Shown here: positions 24,128 to 32,170 of the stretch, piece by piece | How the letters are laid out: each line of letters begins with the position of its first letter | Position numbering within the stretch: position 1 is the first letter of the stretch | Assembly (NCBI GenBank): GCA_964494655.1 | Contig: CAZBRM010000001.1 | Coordinates: 1-63,236, forward strand | Source of the DNA: JAHJQT01 sp964494655 | GTDB taxonomy: Bacteria > Patescibacteriota > Minisyncoccia > Portnoybacterales > UBA2143 | Reading direction: 5' to 3' | Length of the DNA stretch: 63,236 nt | Translations under genes and position numbers: made by a program | Notes under the pieces: model-generated | Told to the model about the DNA's origin: nothing | Seen by the model: the letters and a program-made list of their open reading frames with translations, nothing else | Database searches by the model: none

Positions 24128-24829
24128 ATGCAAAACAAAAAAACAATCATTTTAGGATTAATAGCAATTATACTCTTAGTTGGAGTAGTTTGGTACGCTA
24201 ATAAAAATAAAGAAGAAATAACTAATCAAACAGCTTCTATTTTAGGAATTGATGGTGAAAATAAAAAAGTTACAGAATTAGATGGAGATTTTATTTTTGG
24301 AGATCCATTAGCTCCCGTTACTATTATAGAATATTCAAGTCATCTCTGTGGAGCCTGTTCTAATTTTCATAAGACGACTCTTCCTTTGATTGTTGAAAAT
24401 TATGTTAAGACTGGAAAAGTTAGGATTATTCCTCGTCTTGTTTCTCATCCTGCCTTAAGCATTGCCGTGCTTTGCGCTCAAGAGCAAGGAGCTTTTTGGG
24501 AATTAAATAATTATATTTTTGAAAATATTGAAACAATTCAAGCAGTTGATGATATTACTAGTGCAGTAGGATTAGATCAAGAATCTTTTGATCAATGTTA
24601 TTTAGAGAAATATGTAAATCAGGTTATGAAATGGCTTGACGAAGGAGAAAAGCCGAAGGATTGCGATACGAATTGGATTCCTTCTTGCCAGGTTATAAAA
24701 TGGTTTGAACAGGCAGAAGAAGATGAAGCTGACAGCACGCCAACGTTTTTAATTAACGGACAAAAAATTGTCGGTAGCCAACCATATGCTATTTTTGAGG
24801 ATGCTATTAAAAGTCAATTAAATAATTGA
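24128..24829 (+). CDS. DsbA-like thiol oxidoreductase, membrane anchored
   Basis: 233 residues. One N-terminal helix (IILGLIAIILLVGVVWY, about 7-23) anchors or exports it. The thioredoxin-fold domain contains C74-G-A-C77 in EYSSHLCGACSNF and a cis-Pro loop in DSTPTFLINGQKI. A helical insert with extra Cys (C residues near DCDTNWIPSC) lies between, a pattern common in CPR DsbA proteins. It probably forms or isomerises disulfides in exported proteins such as the Cys-rich pilins and the protein at 53099. It stands alone. Confidence 0.9.
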   Translation: MQNKKTIILGLIAIILLVGVVWYANKNKEEITNQTASILGIDGENKKVTELDGDFIFGDPLAPVTIIEYSSHLCGACSNFHKTTLPLIVENYVKTGKVRIIPRLVSHPALSIAVLCAQEQGAFWELNNYIFENIETIQAVDDITSAVGLDQESFDQCYLEKYVNQVMKWLDEGEKPKDCDTNWIPSCQVIKWFEQAEEDEADSTPTFLINGQKIVGSQPYAIFEDAIKSQLNN

Positions 24830-24865
24830 TGGTTTTTTAACAATTAAATAAAGGAGGTGTTTTTA

Positions 24866-25279
24866 ATGAGAATAAGCTTAGAAAATGAAATTCGCAGTAT
24901 TGCGGAAGAAATGATAAAAAAACTTTCTCAAATAACGCTTTTTGATAAAAATAGGAAAGAAAGGTTTAAGAATATTCTTGCAGAACTTAAAGAGGACGGA
25001 GAAATAATTGACTTTGTGTCGGGACCAAGCGATAAAAGATTCAAAGATTTTGTCGTGATAGTAGAAAATAAGGGCAAATATGATACAGTGGGGATTGCTA
25101 TAAAAGAGAGAGAAAACCAGATTGAGGGATACATGGAGAGACAAGAACAATTAAGAATTCAAATAAGTAAATATAGAAGATTCATGGAAAGATTTGTGTT
25201 TGCTGTTAATAAGAATAAAACAGATGAAAATTTAAAGAAACAATGGGCAAGAGCCCTGAAAAAATATCGGGAATCCTGA
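24866..25279 (+). CDS. Hypothetical charged protein (137 aa)
   Basis: 137 residues starting at ATG 24866, fixed by AAAGGAGGTGTTTTTA; the earlier GTG at 24857 is part of that site. It is helical and rich in Lys, Glu and Arg, with a short strand-like stretch (KDFVVIVENKGKYDTVGIAIKE) and a C-terminal helix (QLRIQISKYRRFMERFVFAV). No known motif. A perfect terminator overlaps its stop codon, so it is a single-gene unit of the strong-Shine-Dalgarno class. Confidence 0.7.
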   Translation: MRISLENEIRSIAEEMIKKLSQITLFDKNRKERFKNILAELKEDGEIIDFVSGPSDKRFKDFVVIVENKGKYDTVGIAIKERENQIEGYMERQEQLRIQISKYRRFMERFVFAVNKNKTDENLKKQWARALKKYRES

Positions 25280-25321
25280 TTCTGTCTGCATAAAAATTTA
25301 TCGCAGAATCAGGATTTTTTA
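25272..25321 (+). terminator. Strong terminator
   Basis: AATCCTGATTCTG and CAGAATCAGGATT are a perfect 13-bp stem followed by TTTTTATTTT, separating the preceding gene from the hydrogenase operon. Confidence 0.9.
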
Positions 25322-25350
25322 TTTTCTAATTTTATGTTATTATTATTTTA

Positions 25351-26274
25351 ATGAATTTAGTTATAGAAAAAAGACAAATAAAAAATTGGCTGGATGAACT
25401 AAAGAAAGAAAATATTGTAATTGATAGCAAGAAAAGCGTTTTACCAATTAAACAGCATTTTTTTCCGCCTAAAGAAAATCTTTTTATTTTTAATAAAAAA
25501 ACAAAAAAATTAAAAAGTCCTGATTATAAAAAAGAAATTATTATTATTTGTCATTATTTAGGACAGTTGGAAGCAATGACTCAATTAGATGAAATAATGG
25601 AAAAGCCGAATCCAGATTTTTTTTATTGGCAAAGAAGGGAAAAATCAACTCTAATCGGTTTAATTGACGAATCTTTTGAAGTGGCGTCCGGAGGAGATCT
25701 TATTTTGGAAAAAATAAATTCTAAGCAATATAGAGTTTTAATTTTAACCGATAAAGGAAAAAAAATTATTAAAAACAAGTTTTTTAAGGAAGTAGATAAA
25801 CCAGAAGTAAAGAATTATTTAGGAGAAGAAAATCCTTTTAAAGAAATGCTTTTAGATCCAGAGCTTTTAGCCAATGCGGTTAAATGGTCTAAAGACCATA
25901 AGATTTGGGATGAGTTAGCCGGAAAATGCTTAGGTTGCGGGATTTGCACTTATGTTTGCCCTCTTTGTCATTGTTTTTCAATTAATGATCGAGTTGCTTT
26001 AGATGATCGCGAATGCATTCGCTGCCGGCAGTGGGATGCCTGTACTTTGTCTGAATTTGCTAAAATTGCCGGAAATCATAATTTTCATAAAACAATCAAA
26101 GAAAGATATTATAATTGGTTTTATCATAAATTTGTTAGAGCGTATCAGGAATATGGAAAAGCGCAGTGTGTCGCTTGCGGCAATTGCAAAAGAAATTGCC
26201 CTGCTGGAATAAATATCGGAGATGTTTTAAAAGAAATAGTTGAGGATTATAAAAAGTATGGAAAACTTATATAA
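25351..26274 (+). CDS. hydB: NiFe hydrogenase (group 3b-like) beta subunit, iron-sulfur protein
   Basis: 307 residues. The C-terminal half holds two 4Fe-4S sites: CLGCGICTYVCPLCHC (about 192-207) and CVACGNCKRNCP (about 276-287), with further Cys (ECIRCRQWDAC) between them. This is the electron-transfer subunit linking the NAD(P)H-flavin subunit to the NiFe heterodimer in sulfhydrogenase-like enzymes. A -10-like TATTAT ends 7 nt before the ATG, which predicts a leaderless mRNA. It overlaps the flavin subunit gene by 17 nt. The order beta, gamma, delta, alpha is the standard operon. Confidence 0.9.
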   Translation: MNLVIEKRQIKNWLDELKKENIVIDSKKSVLPIKQHFFPPKENLFIFNKKTKKLKSPDYKKEIIIICHYLGQLEAMTQLDEIMEKPNPDFFYWQRREKSTLIGLIDESFEVASGGDLILEKINSKQYRVLILTDKGKKIIKNKFFKEVDKPEVKNYLGEENPFKEMLLDPELLANAVKWSKDHKIWDELAGKCLGCGICTYVCPLCHCFSINDRVALDDRECIRCRQWDACTLSEFAKIAGNHNFHKTIKERYYNWFYHKFVRAYQEYGKAQCVACGNCKRNCPAGINIGDVLKEIVEDYKKYGKLI

Positions 26275-27079
26275 GCCGTTTAAAGTTAAAATAGCTAAAA
26301 TAGAAAAACATTCTAGTGATGTTAAGCTTTTTCGCCTTGAAAAAGATGATTTATTTAAAAAAAATAAAAACAAATTAGTTTTTGAACCAGGCCAGTTTAT
26401 TTTAGTTAGTCATTTTGGATACGGAGAAGCGCCTTTTGGAATTGCTTCTTCGCCTTATCAAGATTCATATATTAATATAGTCGTTAGGCGAGTTGGGACA
26501 TTAACTAAGGCCTTGCATAAATTGAAGTCAGGTAATGAAATTTTTATGCGTGGACCTTATGGAAACGGCTTCCCTTTAGATTTTATGTCTGGTAAAGATG
26601 TTGTGATGGTTACTGGAGGGTGCGGGATTCCTCCGATTGCAGCTTTAATAGAATATATTGTTTCTAATAAAGATAAGTTTGGAAGAGTATATTTAATTTA
26701 TGGAGCTAAGACCCCAGATGATTTATTAATGAGAGATAATTTAAAAAGATGGGGGAAAGATATAAAAATCTTATTAACCGTTGATAAGCCAGATAAAAAT
26801 TGGAAAGGATACAAAGGAATGGTTTCAGAATTAATTGATGAAATAAAAATTGACGCAAAAGATGCAGTAGCCGCTATGTGCGGACCTGGTCCGATGATGG
26901 ATGCTTTAGAAAAGATTTTAAGGCCATTGGGAATTTCTGATCGTAGGATTTTTGTTAATATAGAAAGAAAAATGCAATGTGGCATAGGTAAATGTCAACA
27001 TTGTGTTACTGGAGATAAGTATGTTTGTAAAGATGGTCCAGTATTTAATTTTGATGAAATAGATAAAAACTGGGACTAA
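26258..27079 (+). CDS. hydG: NiFe hydrogenase (group 3b-like) gamma subunit, FAD/NAD(P)-binding
   Basis: 273 residues from ATG 26258 (an in-frame TTG at 26240 is less likely). It is a ferredoxin-NADP-reductase-type module: FEPGQFILVS and FGIASSPYQ bind FAD, VMVTGGCGIPPIAALI is the NAD(P) loop, and AAMCGPGPMMDAL closes the nucleotide site. The C-terminal CGIGKCQHCVTGDKYVCKDGPVF carries the 2Fe-2S site of the family. It transfers electrons between NAD(P)H and the iron-sulfur subunit. A palindromic element follows directly. Confidence 0.93.
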   Translation: MENLYKPFKVKIAKIEKHSSDVKLFRLEKDDLFKKNKNKLVFEPGQFILVSHFGYGEAPFGIASSPYQDSYINIVVRRVGTLTKALHKLKSGNEIFMRGPYGNGFPLDFMSGKDVVMVTGGCGIPPIAALIEYIVSNKDKFGRVYLIYGAKTPDDLLMRDNLKRWGKDIKILLTVDKPDKNWKGYKGMVSELIDEIKIDAKDAVAAMCGPGPMMDALEKILRPLGISDRRIFVNIERKMQCGIGKCQHCVTGDKYVCKDGPVFNFDEIDKNWD

Positions 27080-27085
27080 TTAAAC

Positions 27086-27126
27086 TGAGGGCAGTCCCTC
27101 AAATAGTAATTTGGGGGCTGCCCTCA
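27086..27126 (+). repeat. Palindromic element inside the hydrogenase operon
   Basis: TGAGGGCAGTCCCTCAAAT pairs with ATTTGGGGGCTGCCCTCA (about 18 bp with two mismatches or G-T pairs) in the gap between gamma and delta genes. It shares the GAGGGCAG(T/C)CCC core with the element inside rnhB. It may also act as a weak processing or stability hairpin within the transcript. Confidence 0.75.
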
Positions 27127-27139
27127 ATAAATAGAAAAT

Positions 27140-27871
27140 ATGAAGCCGAAAATATCAATTTATGACTTTACTGATTGTGAAGGATGTCAAGTTAAGCTCA
27201 TTGAATTAAAAGAGAAGCTTTTAATTTTGGAAAAAAGAATTGACATTGTTAATTGGCGGCTGGGACAGGAAAACAATAAACCAGGTCCTTTTGATATTTC
27301 TCTAATTGAAGGAACTCCTATTACTCAATATGAAATAGATTTACTTAAGAAATTGAGGAAAGAATCAAAGATTTTAATTGGATTAGGCAGTTGCGCTACA
27401 TTAGGTGGAATCCCAGGAATTATAGATAAATCGCAAAGAAAAAAATGGTATAAAAAGATTTATGGTGATGATTATAAGCCAAGAGGTATTGATGCTTTAC
27501 CTTTATCTGTTTATGTTAAAGTTGATTTTTTAATTCATGGATGTCCTATTGATGAGAATGAATTGGTTCGGATTATGGAGGATTTATTAGCTGGAAAAGA
27601 ACCGAAACACCGTAATTATTCTGTTTGTTTTGAATGCAAACAGGCAAATAATGAATGTCGTTTGTTAAATGGCAAGCCATGTCTTGGTCCGATCATCCAA
27701 GGAGGCTGTAATGCAATCTGTATTAGTGGCGGTTCTCCTTGTTATGGATGCTTTGGATTTCGCGAAGAACCAGAAAAGAAAAATTTAATTAAAGTTTTAG
27801 AAAAAATTACAGATAAAAAAGAAATTGAAAGATATTTTTCAATGTTTTTAAACAAAGTTAAAAAAGAATAG
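27140..27871 (+). CDS. hydD: NiFe hydrogenase (group 3b-like) delta subunit (small subunit)
   Basis: 243 residues of the hydrogenase small-subunit family. The proximal cluster residues are in FTDCEGCQVKL (first CxxC), GLGSCATLGG and FLIHGCPIDENEL; more Cys in CFECKQANNECRLLNGKPCLG and GGSPCYGCFG bind additional 4Fe-4S clusters. There is no Tat signal, so the enzyme is cytoplasmic, as expected for group 3. It lies 48 nt upstream of the large subunit. Confidence 0.93.
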   Translation: MKPKISIYDFTDCEGCQVKLIELKEKLLILEKRIDIVNWRLGQENNKPGPFDISLIEGTPITQYEIDLLKKLRKESKILIGLGSCATLGGIPGIIDKSQRKKWYKKIYGDDYKPRGIDALPLSVYVKVDFLIHGCPIDENELVRIMEDLLAGKEPKHRNYSVCFECKQANNECRLLNGKPCLGPIIQGGCNAICISGGSPCYGCFGFREEPEKKNLIKVLEKITDKKEIERYFSMFLNKVKKE

Positions 27872-27919
27872 TATGAACCAAACAGAATTTTTTAAAACTT
27901 CATATTTTAAAACAAGATT

Positions 27920-29125
27920 ATGAATGATTTTATTGCAAAAATTGAAGGACATGGAAATTTAACTATTGATTGGAAAAAGAATCAGGTTAAGCTTAATATT
28001 CATGAAGGAGAACGGCTTTTTGAAGGATTGCTAGTCGGTAGAGCTGCTGAAGAAATGCATTGGATCACATCCCGTATTTGCGGAATTTGTCCAATCGCCC
28101 ATAATTTAGCTTCTTTAGCTGCCATAGAGAATGCATTAGGAATTGAAGTAAATTCAACAACTGTTTTATTGCGTGACTTGATGCAATGCGGACAAATGAT
28201 TCAAAGCCATGCCTTGCATCTTTTCTTTTTATCTTTGCCTGATTACTTAGGAATTGACAGGGGCACTGAATTAGCTCAGAAAAATCCAGAAGCATTTAAA
28301 AGCGCTTTAGCTTTAAAAGAGATCTCTGATAAAGTTGCCGAAATAATAGCTGGGCGATCTGTTCATCCAACAAGAACAACAATAGGTGGATTTCATAAAA
28401 TTCCAACTAAAAGCGTTTTGGAAAAATTATTAAACAAACTGAAAAAAACAGAAAAAGATGCTAAAAATACTCTTGAATTGGTTTCTAAAATTAATTTTCC
28501 TAAATTAAAGGTTGAATTGCAATTAGCAGCGCAGGATAATGGTAAAATTATAGCTGTCTCTTCAAATAATATTAAAGGCAGAAAAGAATCGTCTATTGGT
28601 AGTTATAAGGAGACGATTGAAGAAGAAGTTAGGGATTATTCTACAGCCAAATTTGGGAAATATAGGGGAGAAGAAATGTTTGTTGGTTCTTTAGCGCGAT
28701 TGGCAATTTATGGAAATTATGATAAAAAATATAAAATAGATTTTGAAAATCCTTTTTATAATAATCTTGCGCAAGCAATTGAAATTTTAATCTATCATCA
28801 GAAAGCGCAGGAAATAATTAAAAAATTATTGGACAACAAAATAAGCAAAGAAATAATCAAACCAAGTAGAAATCCTTCTCTTAAGGGGATTGGTGCAACG
28901 GAAGCTCCGCGCGGAGGACTTTATCATGAAATTTGTCTAGATAAAAATAATATTATAACTTATGCTAATATTATCACTCCAACAGTCCAGAATTTGACTT
29001 CAATTGAAAAAAGTTCACAGGTATTATTGGAACAAACAAAAAACTGCTCCAAAAAAGAATTGGAACAATTACTAGTTATGTTGGTACGCGCTTATGATCC
29101 GTGTATTACTTGCTCAGTTCATTGA
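27920..29125 (+). CDS. hydA: NiFe hydrogenase (group 3b-like) alpha subunit (large, catalytic)
   Basis: 401 residues. The L1 motif RICGIC (C54, C57) and the C-terminal L2 motif DPCITCSVH (C395, C398) supply the four Ni-Fe cysteine ligands. The gene stops directly after His401, so the C-terminal peptide that maturation proteases normally cut off after this His is absent. In a soluble 3b-like enzyme it would combine NAD(P)H oxidation with proton reduction, and possibly sulfur reduction. Its end overlaps the convergent hypC gene by 20 nt. Other hyp genes are not in the window. Confidence 0.95.
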   Translation: MNDFIAKIEGHGNLTIDWKKNQVKLNIHEGERLFEGLLVGRAAEEMHWITSRICGICPIAHNLASLAAIENALGIEVNSTTVLLRDLMQCGQMIQSHALHLFFLSLPDYLGIDRGTELAQKNPEAFKSALALKEISDKVAEIIAGRSVHPTRTTIGGFHKIPTKSVLEKLLNKLKKTEKDAKNTLELVSKINFPKLKVELQLAAQDNGKIIAVSSNNIKGRKESSIGSYKETIEEEVRDYSTAKFGKYRGEEMFVGSLARLAIYGNYDKKYKIDFENPFYNNLAQAIEILIYHQKAQEIIKKLLDNKISKEIIKPSRNPSLKGIGATEAPRGGLYHEICLDKNNIITYANIITPTVQNLTSIEKSSQVLLEQTKNCSKKELEQLLVMLVRAYDPCITCSVH

Positions 29126-29318
29126 TGATTTTTAGGATTTTTTTAGCTTCAGTTTTAGGAACTTTGTTAATTGCGAGATGATCATGAATTAAAAGATAGT
29201 CACCAATTTTAACATTTTTAAGTAAGCTTAAATTAGCTTCATGATAATGATCTCCGGATTTGACGGTTGCGTATTCTTTTTCTATTTTAATAACTTTACT
29301 TGGAGTTGCTAAACACAT
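29106..29318 (-). CDS. hypC: Hydrogenase maturation chaperone HypC
   Basis: 70 residues beginning MCLATPSKVIKIE, the HypC/HupF signature in which Cys2 carries the Fe(CN)2CO precursor to the large subunit. The short OB-like body (GDYLLIHDHLAINKVPKTEA) follows. It is transcribed towards hydA and overlaps its 3' end, so the two mRNAs are antisense for 20 nt. Its -10 box (29332-29327) overlaps the -10 box of the divergent transporter. Confidence 0.92.
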   Translation of the reverse strand: MCLATPSKVIKIEKEYATVKSGDHYHEANLSLLKNVKIGDYLLIHDHLAINKVPKTEAKKILKIINELSK

Positions 29319-29334
29319 ATAAAATAATTATACT
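29306..29334 (+). promoter_or_regulatory. Promoter of the EamA transporter, overlapping the hypC promoter
   Basis: TTGCTA (29306-29311), 17-nt spacer, TATACT (29329-29334), then 6 nt to the ATG at 29341. On the opposite strand TATAAT (29332-29327) ends 8 nt before the hypC ATG. The two -10 boxes overlap by 4 nt, so the promoters should exclude each other. Confidence 0.7.
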
Positions 29335-29340
29335 ACAATT

Positions 29341-30237
29341 ATGAATAAAAACAAAGGAATGTTATTGATTTTAGGCACTGCTTTTATTTCCGGAGCAGTT
29401 ATCTTCATTAGTAAATTTGGCGTTAGTATTATTAATCCGTATATTTTTACTGGTTTAAAAAATATTATTGTTGCGATACTAGTTATTAGCTGGCTTTTAA
29501 TGTTTAAGGATTGGAAAATTTTAAAGTGTCTGAAAAAAATTCAATGGATAATTCTTTTGGGGATTGGTTTGATTGGTGGTTCAATTCCTTTTCTTTTATA
29601 TTTTAAAGGCCTTTCGATGACCACGCCAATACAAGCTGCTTTTATTCATAAAACAATGTTTATCTATGTAGCTGTTTTAGCAATTGTTTTTTTGAAAGAG
29701 AAGATAAATAGAGAATTTCTAATTGGCGGATTAGTGCTTCTTATAGGCAATATCCTCTTATTAAGAATAATTCCTTATCAGTTTGGTTGGGGAGATTTTC
29801 TTATTCTTTTAGCCACATTATTTTGGGCTGGCGAAAATATTTTAAGTAAACACCTACTTAAAGAATTGCCTTCAAGAATAGTTATTTGCGGAAGAATGTT
29901 TTTTGGTTCCATCTTTATTTTCATTTTTTGGTTAATTACAGGTCAGGCTCATTTAGCTTTATCTTTAAATTTAGAACAGTTAGGTTGGGTAACAATAACT
30001 TCAGTTTTTCTTTTTGGTTATGTTGTAACTTGGTACACCGGTTTAAAATATGTTAAAGTTTCAGTGGCTGCCACTATCTTATTATTAGCTAGTCCTATTA
30101 CAATTTTGCTTTCTTCGATTGTTTTAAATGAAGGTATATTATTAATTCAGTCAATTGGCATAGTTTTAATTGTTTTGTCTATATTCTTAATATATAGATC
30201 AAATATTCAAAGAGAAATTATTAAAAGTAATGTTTAA
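29341..30237 (+). CDS. EamA/DMT-family transporter
   Basis: 298 residues with about ten transmembrane helices in two repeats of five. Family features include ATLFWAGENILSKHLLKELPS at the start of the second repeat and VSVAATILLLASPITILLSSIVLNEG near the end. This family exports or imports amino acids, nucleotides or sugars phosphates; the substrate is not readable. The start is set by the adjacent promoter (leaderless). It overlaps the DUF6390 gene by 8 nt, linking it to hydrogenase-associated genes by transcription. Confidence 0.88.
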   Translation: MNKNKGMLLILGTAFISGAVIFISKFGVSIINPYIFTGLKNIIVAILVISWLLMFKDWKILKCLKKIQWIILLGIGLIGGSIPFLLYFKGLSMTTPIQAAFIHKTMFIYVAVLAIVFLKEKINREFLIGGLVLLIGNILLLRIIPYQFGWGDFLILLATLFWAGENILSKHLLKELPSRIVICGRMFFGSIFIFIFWLITGQAHLALSLNLEQLGWVTITSVFLFGYVVTWYTGLKYVKVSVAATILLLASPITILLSSIVLNEGILLIQSIGIVLIVLSIFLIYRSNIQREIIKSNV

Positions 30238-30967
30238 TTCTCAAGGGGTTTTAAGATGCGCTCGCTATGCTTTTATGCCCAATAAGCTTGAATTTTGCGG
30301 TCCAGATAAGAATAAAGATATTTTACATTATTGTCATACAGAAGAAATTGATGATGGCCTAAATTTAATTTTAAAAGAATTTCAGGTTTTGTATCCATAT
30401 TTAAAATTTATTGCTCATTTTAATCAAATTAAAGATCCTTTTGATGAGAGGGTTATTGAAGCTTATTGGATTGGCAATCAGCTTTTGGAAAATATTGATA
30501 AATCCAGATTATATAATCATTTGGCCGATGAACAGCAACTAAAAAAGAAATTAAATAAAAAACTTTTTAAAAAAGTTGTTAATAAAATTTCTTTAAATGC
30601 TAAACCACATCATAATTTTCATGTTTTAAACGTTTTAAAACGGACGGGCAATATTGATATGATGCATACTTTAAACAGCATGGATCTTTGCAAGATTAGC
30701 TGGGGAAGAATAAAAAAAGTTAATATAACAAATTTAGAAGTAGAATATAATCCGTTAGTGTTTGAAAATAATAAATTAAAACTAGGTTTATTAATTAATT
30801 ATAAAGTTTTGTATCAAATAAATAATTCAGGATTTATAAAGAAACCACAAGTTAATCAATTGATTTCATTTCATTGGGGATTTGCCTGCGAGATTTTAAA
30901 TAATCTTCAGGTAAATAATTTAAAAAAATATACTCAAGAAAGCATTCAATTGGCTAATCTTACTTAA
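30230..30967 (+). CDS. DUF6390-like protein associated with hydrogenase genes
   Basis: 245 residues, soluble. LRCARYAFMPNKLEFCGPDKNKDILHYC, YLKFIAHFNQIKDPFDERVIEAYWIGNQLL and HHNFHVLNVLKRTG match what I recall of the DUF6390 family: RYAxxPNxLxxCGPD, DPxDxRVVEAYWxGN and HHxFHV. In other genomes such genes occur near NiFe hydrogenases, which fits here. Its conserved Cys and His suggest a maturation or redox role, but that is inference. It is 5 nt from trxB. Confidence 0.65.
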   Translation: MFNSQGVLRCARYAFMPNKLEFCGPDKNKDILHYCHTEEIDDGLNLILKEFQVLYPYLKFIAHFNQIKDPFDERVIEAYWIGNQLLENIDKSRLYNHLADEQQLKKKLNKKLFKKVVNKISLNAKPHHNFHVLNVLKRTGNIDMMHTLNSMDLCKISWGRIKKVNITNLEVEYNPLVFENNKLKLGLLINYKVLYQINNSGFIKKPQVNQLISFHWGFACEILNNLQVNNLKKYTQESIQLANLT

Positions 30968-30972
30968 TTATT

Positions 30973-31908
30973 ATGTACGATTTGATTATTATTGGCGGCG
31001 GACCAGCTGCAGTATCTGCTGGTATTTATGCCTCAAGAAAAAAATTAAAAACGCTTTTAATAAATAGAAATTGGGGAGGTCAGATGAGTTATGCTTCTTT
31101 GATTGAGAATTATCCTGGATTTGATTCAATCTTAGGTATGGATTTATCAAATAAGTTTGTTAGTCATCTGAAAAAAAATACTCTTGATATTAAAGAAGAC
31201 CTTGATATTAAAGAAATTAAAATTGAAAAAAAAGGTAAGACAATCAAGGTCAGGAGTGAAAAAGGAGATTTTAAAGCAAAGGTGGTTATTATAGCAACTG
31301 GAAGAGTTCCTAAAAAACTAAATATATCTAATGAAGAAAAATTTATTGGAAAGGGAATTAGTTATTGCGCAACTTGCGATGCTCCTTTATTTCGAGATAA
31401 AGAAGTAGTTGTCGTTGGCGGATCTAATGCTGGGTTAGAGATAGCTCTAGAATTATCTACTTATGTTTCTAAGATATATATTTTAGTACGTGGTCCAAAA
31501 TTAAAAGCTAATGAATATCTTCAAGAAAAAATTAAAAAGATTTCTAAAATTAAAGTTATAATTAACGCTTTAGTAAAAGAGTTTAAAGGAGATAAATTTA
31601 TAGAAGGTCTTATTTATCAAGATAAAATTTCTAATAAAATGAAAGAAATAGATGTTCAAGGAATTTTTGTAGCTATTGGTTCAAGCGCTAATTTCTCTTT
31701 AGTAAAAAATGTGGTAAAATTAAATAGACAAGGTGAGATAAAAATAGATTCTAAAAATAGGACTTCCCAGCCAAATATTTTTGCGGCTGGGGATGTAACA
31801 GATATTTCTCATAAGCAGATTGTGATTGCAGCTGGCGAGGGGGCAAAAGCGGCATTAAATGCTTATGATTATATAAAAAAAATTAAAATAAGAAAGAAAA
31901 CATTATGA
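30973..31908 (+). CDS. trxB: Thioredoxin reductase
   Basis: 311 residues. FAD loop IIIGGGPAAVSAGIYASRK at the start, redox-active CATC in GISYCATCDAPLFRDKEV, NADPH loop VVVGGSNAGLEIALELS, and the final FAD-binding FAAGDVTDISHKQIVIAAGEG are all present. It reduces thioredoxin or, here, the glutaredoxin-like protein encoded by the overlapping next gene (ATGA overlap). Full length. Confidence 0.95.
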   Translation: MYDLIIIGGGPAAVSAGIYASRKKLKTLLINRNWGGQMSYASLIENYPGFDSILGMDLSNKFVSHLKKNTLDIKEDLDIKEIKIEKKGKTIKVRSEKGDFKAKVVIIATGRVPKKLNISNEEKFIGKGISYCATCDAPLFRDKEVVVVGGSNAGLEIALELSTYVSKIYILVRGPKLKANEYLQEKIKKISKIKVIINALVKEFKGDKFIEGLIYQDKISNKMKEIDVQGIFVAIGSSANFSLVKNVVKLNRQGEIKIDSKNRTSQPNIFAAGDVTDISHKQIVIAAGEGAKAALNAYDYIKKIKIRKKTL

Positions 31909-32153
31909 CAGAAGAAATAAAAATCCGTATTTTTAGTACTTCAAGTTGTCCTTATTGCGTTACGCTTAAGGAATATTTAAAAGAAAAAGGATTCAAATAC
32001 GAAGATATTAATGTTGCCGAAAACAAAGAAGCAGCAAAAGAAATGATTGAAAAGTCAGGCCAGATGGGTGTGCCTGTTTCAGAGATAAATGGAGAAATTA
32101 TTATAGGATTTGATAAAGTTAAAATAAATCAAATTTTAGGAATTAAGGAGTAA
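31905..32153 (+). CDS. Glutaredoxin/NrdH-like redox protein
   Basis: 82 residues: a single glutaredoxin fold with active site C15-P-Y-C18 in STSSCPYCVTLKEYLKEKGF, the TVP-type cis-Pro loop as MGVPVSEING, and GFDKVKINQILG at the end. It overlaps trxB by 4 nt. This pairing favours reduction by thioredoxin reductase (NrdH or glutaredoxin-like thioredoxin) rather than by glutathione, for which no gene is seen here. Confidence 0.9.
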   Translation: MTEEIKIRIFSTSSCPYCVTLKEYLKEKGFKYEDINVAENKEAAKEMIEKSGQMGVPVSEINGEIIIGFDKVKINQILGIKE

Positions 32154-32170
32154 ATTAAAAATAAAAAATT

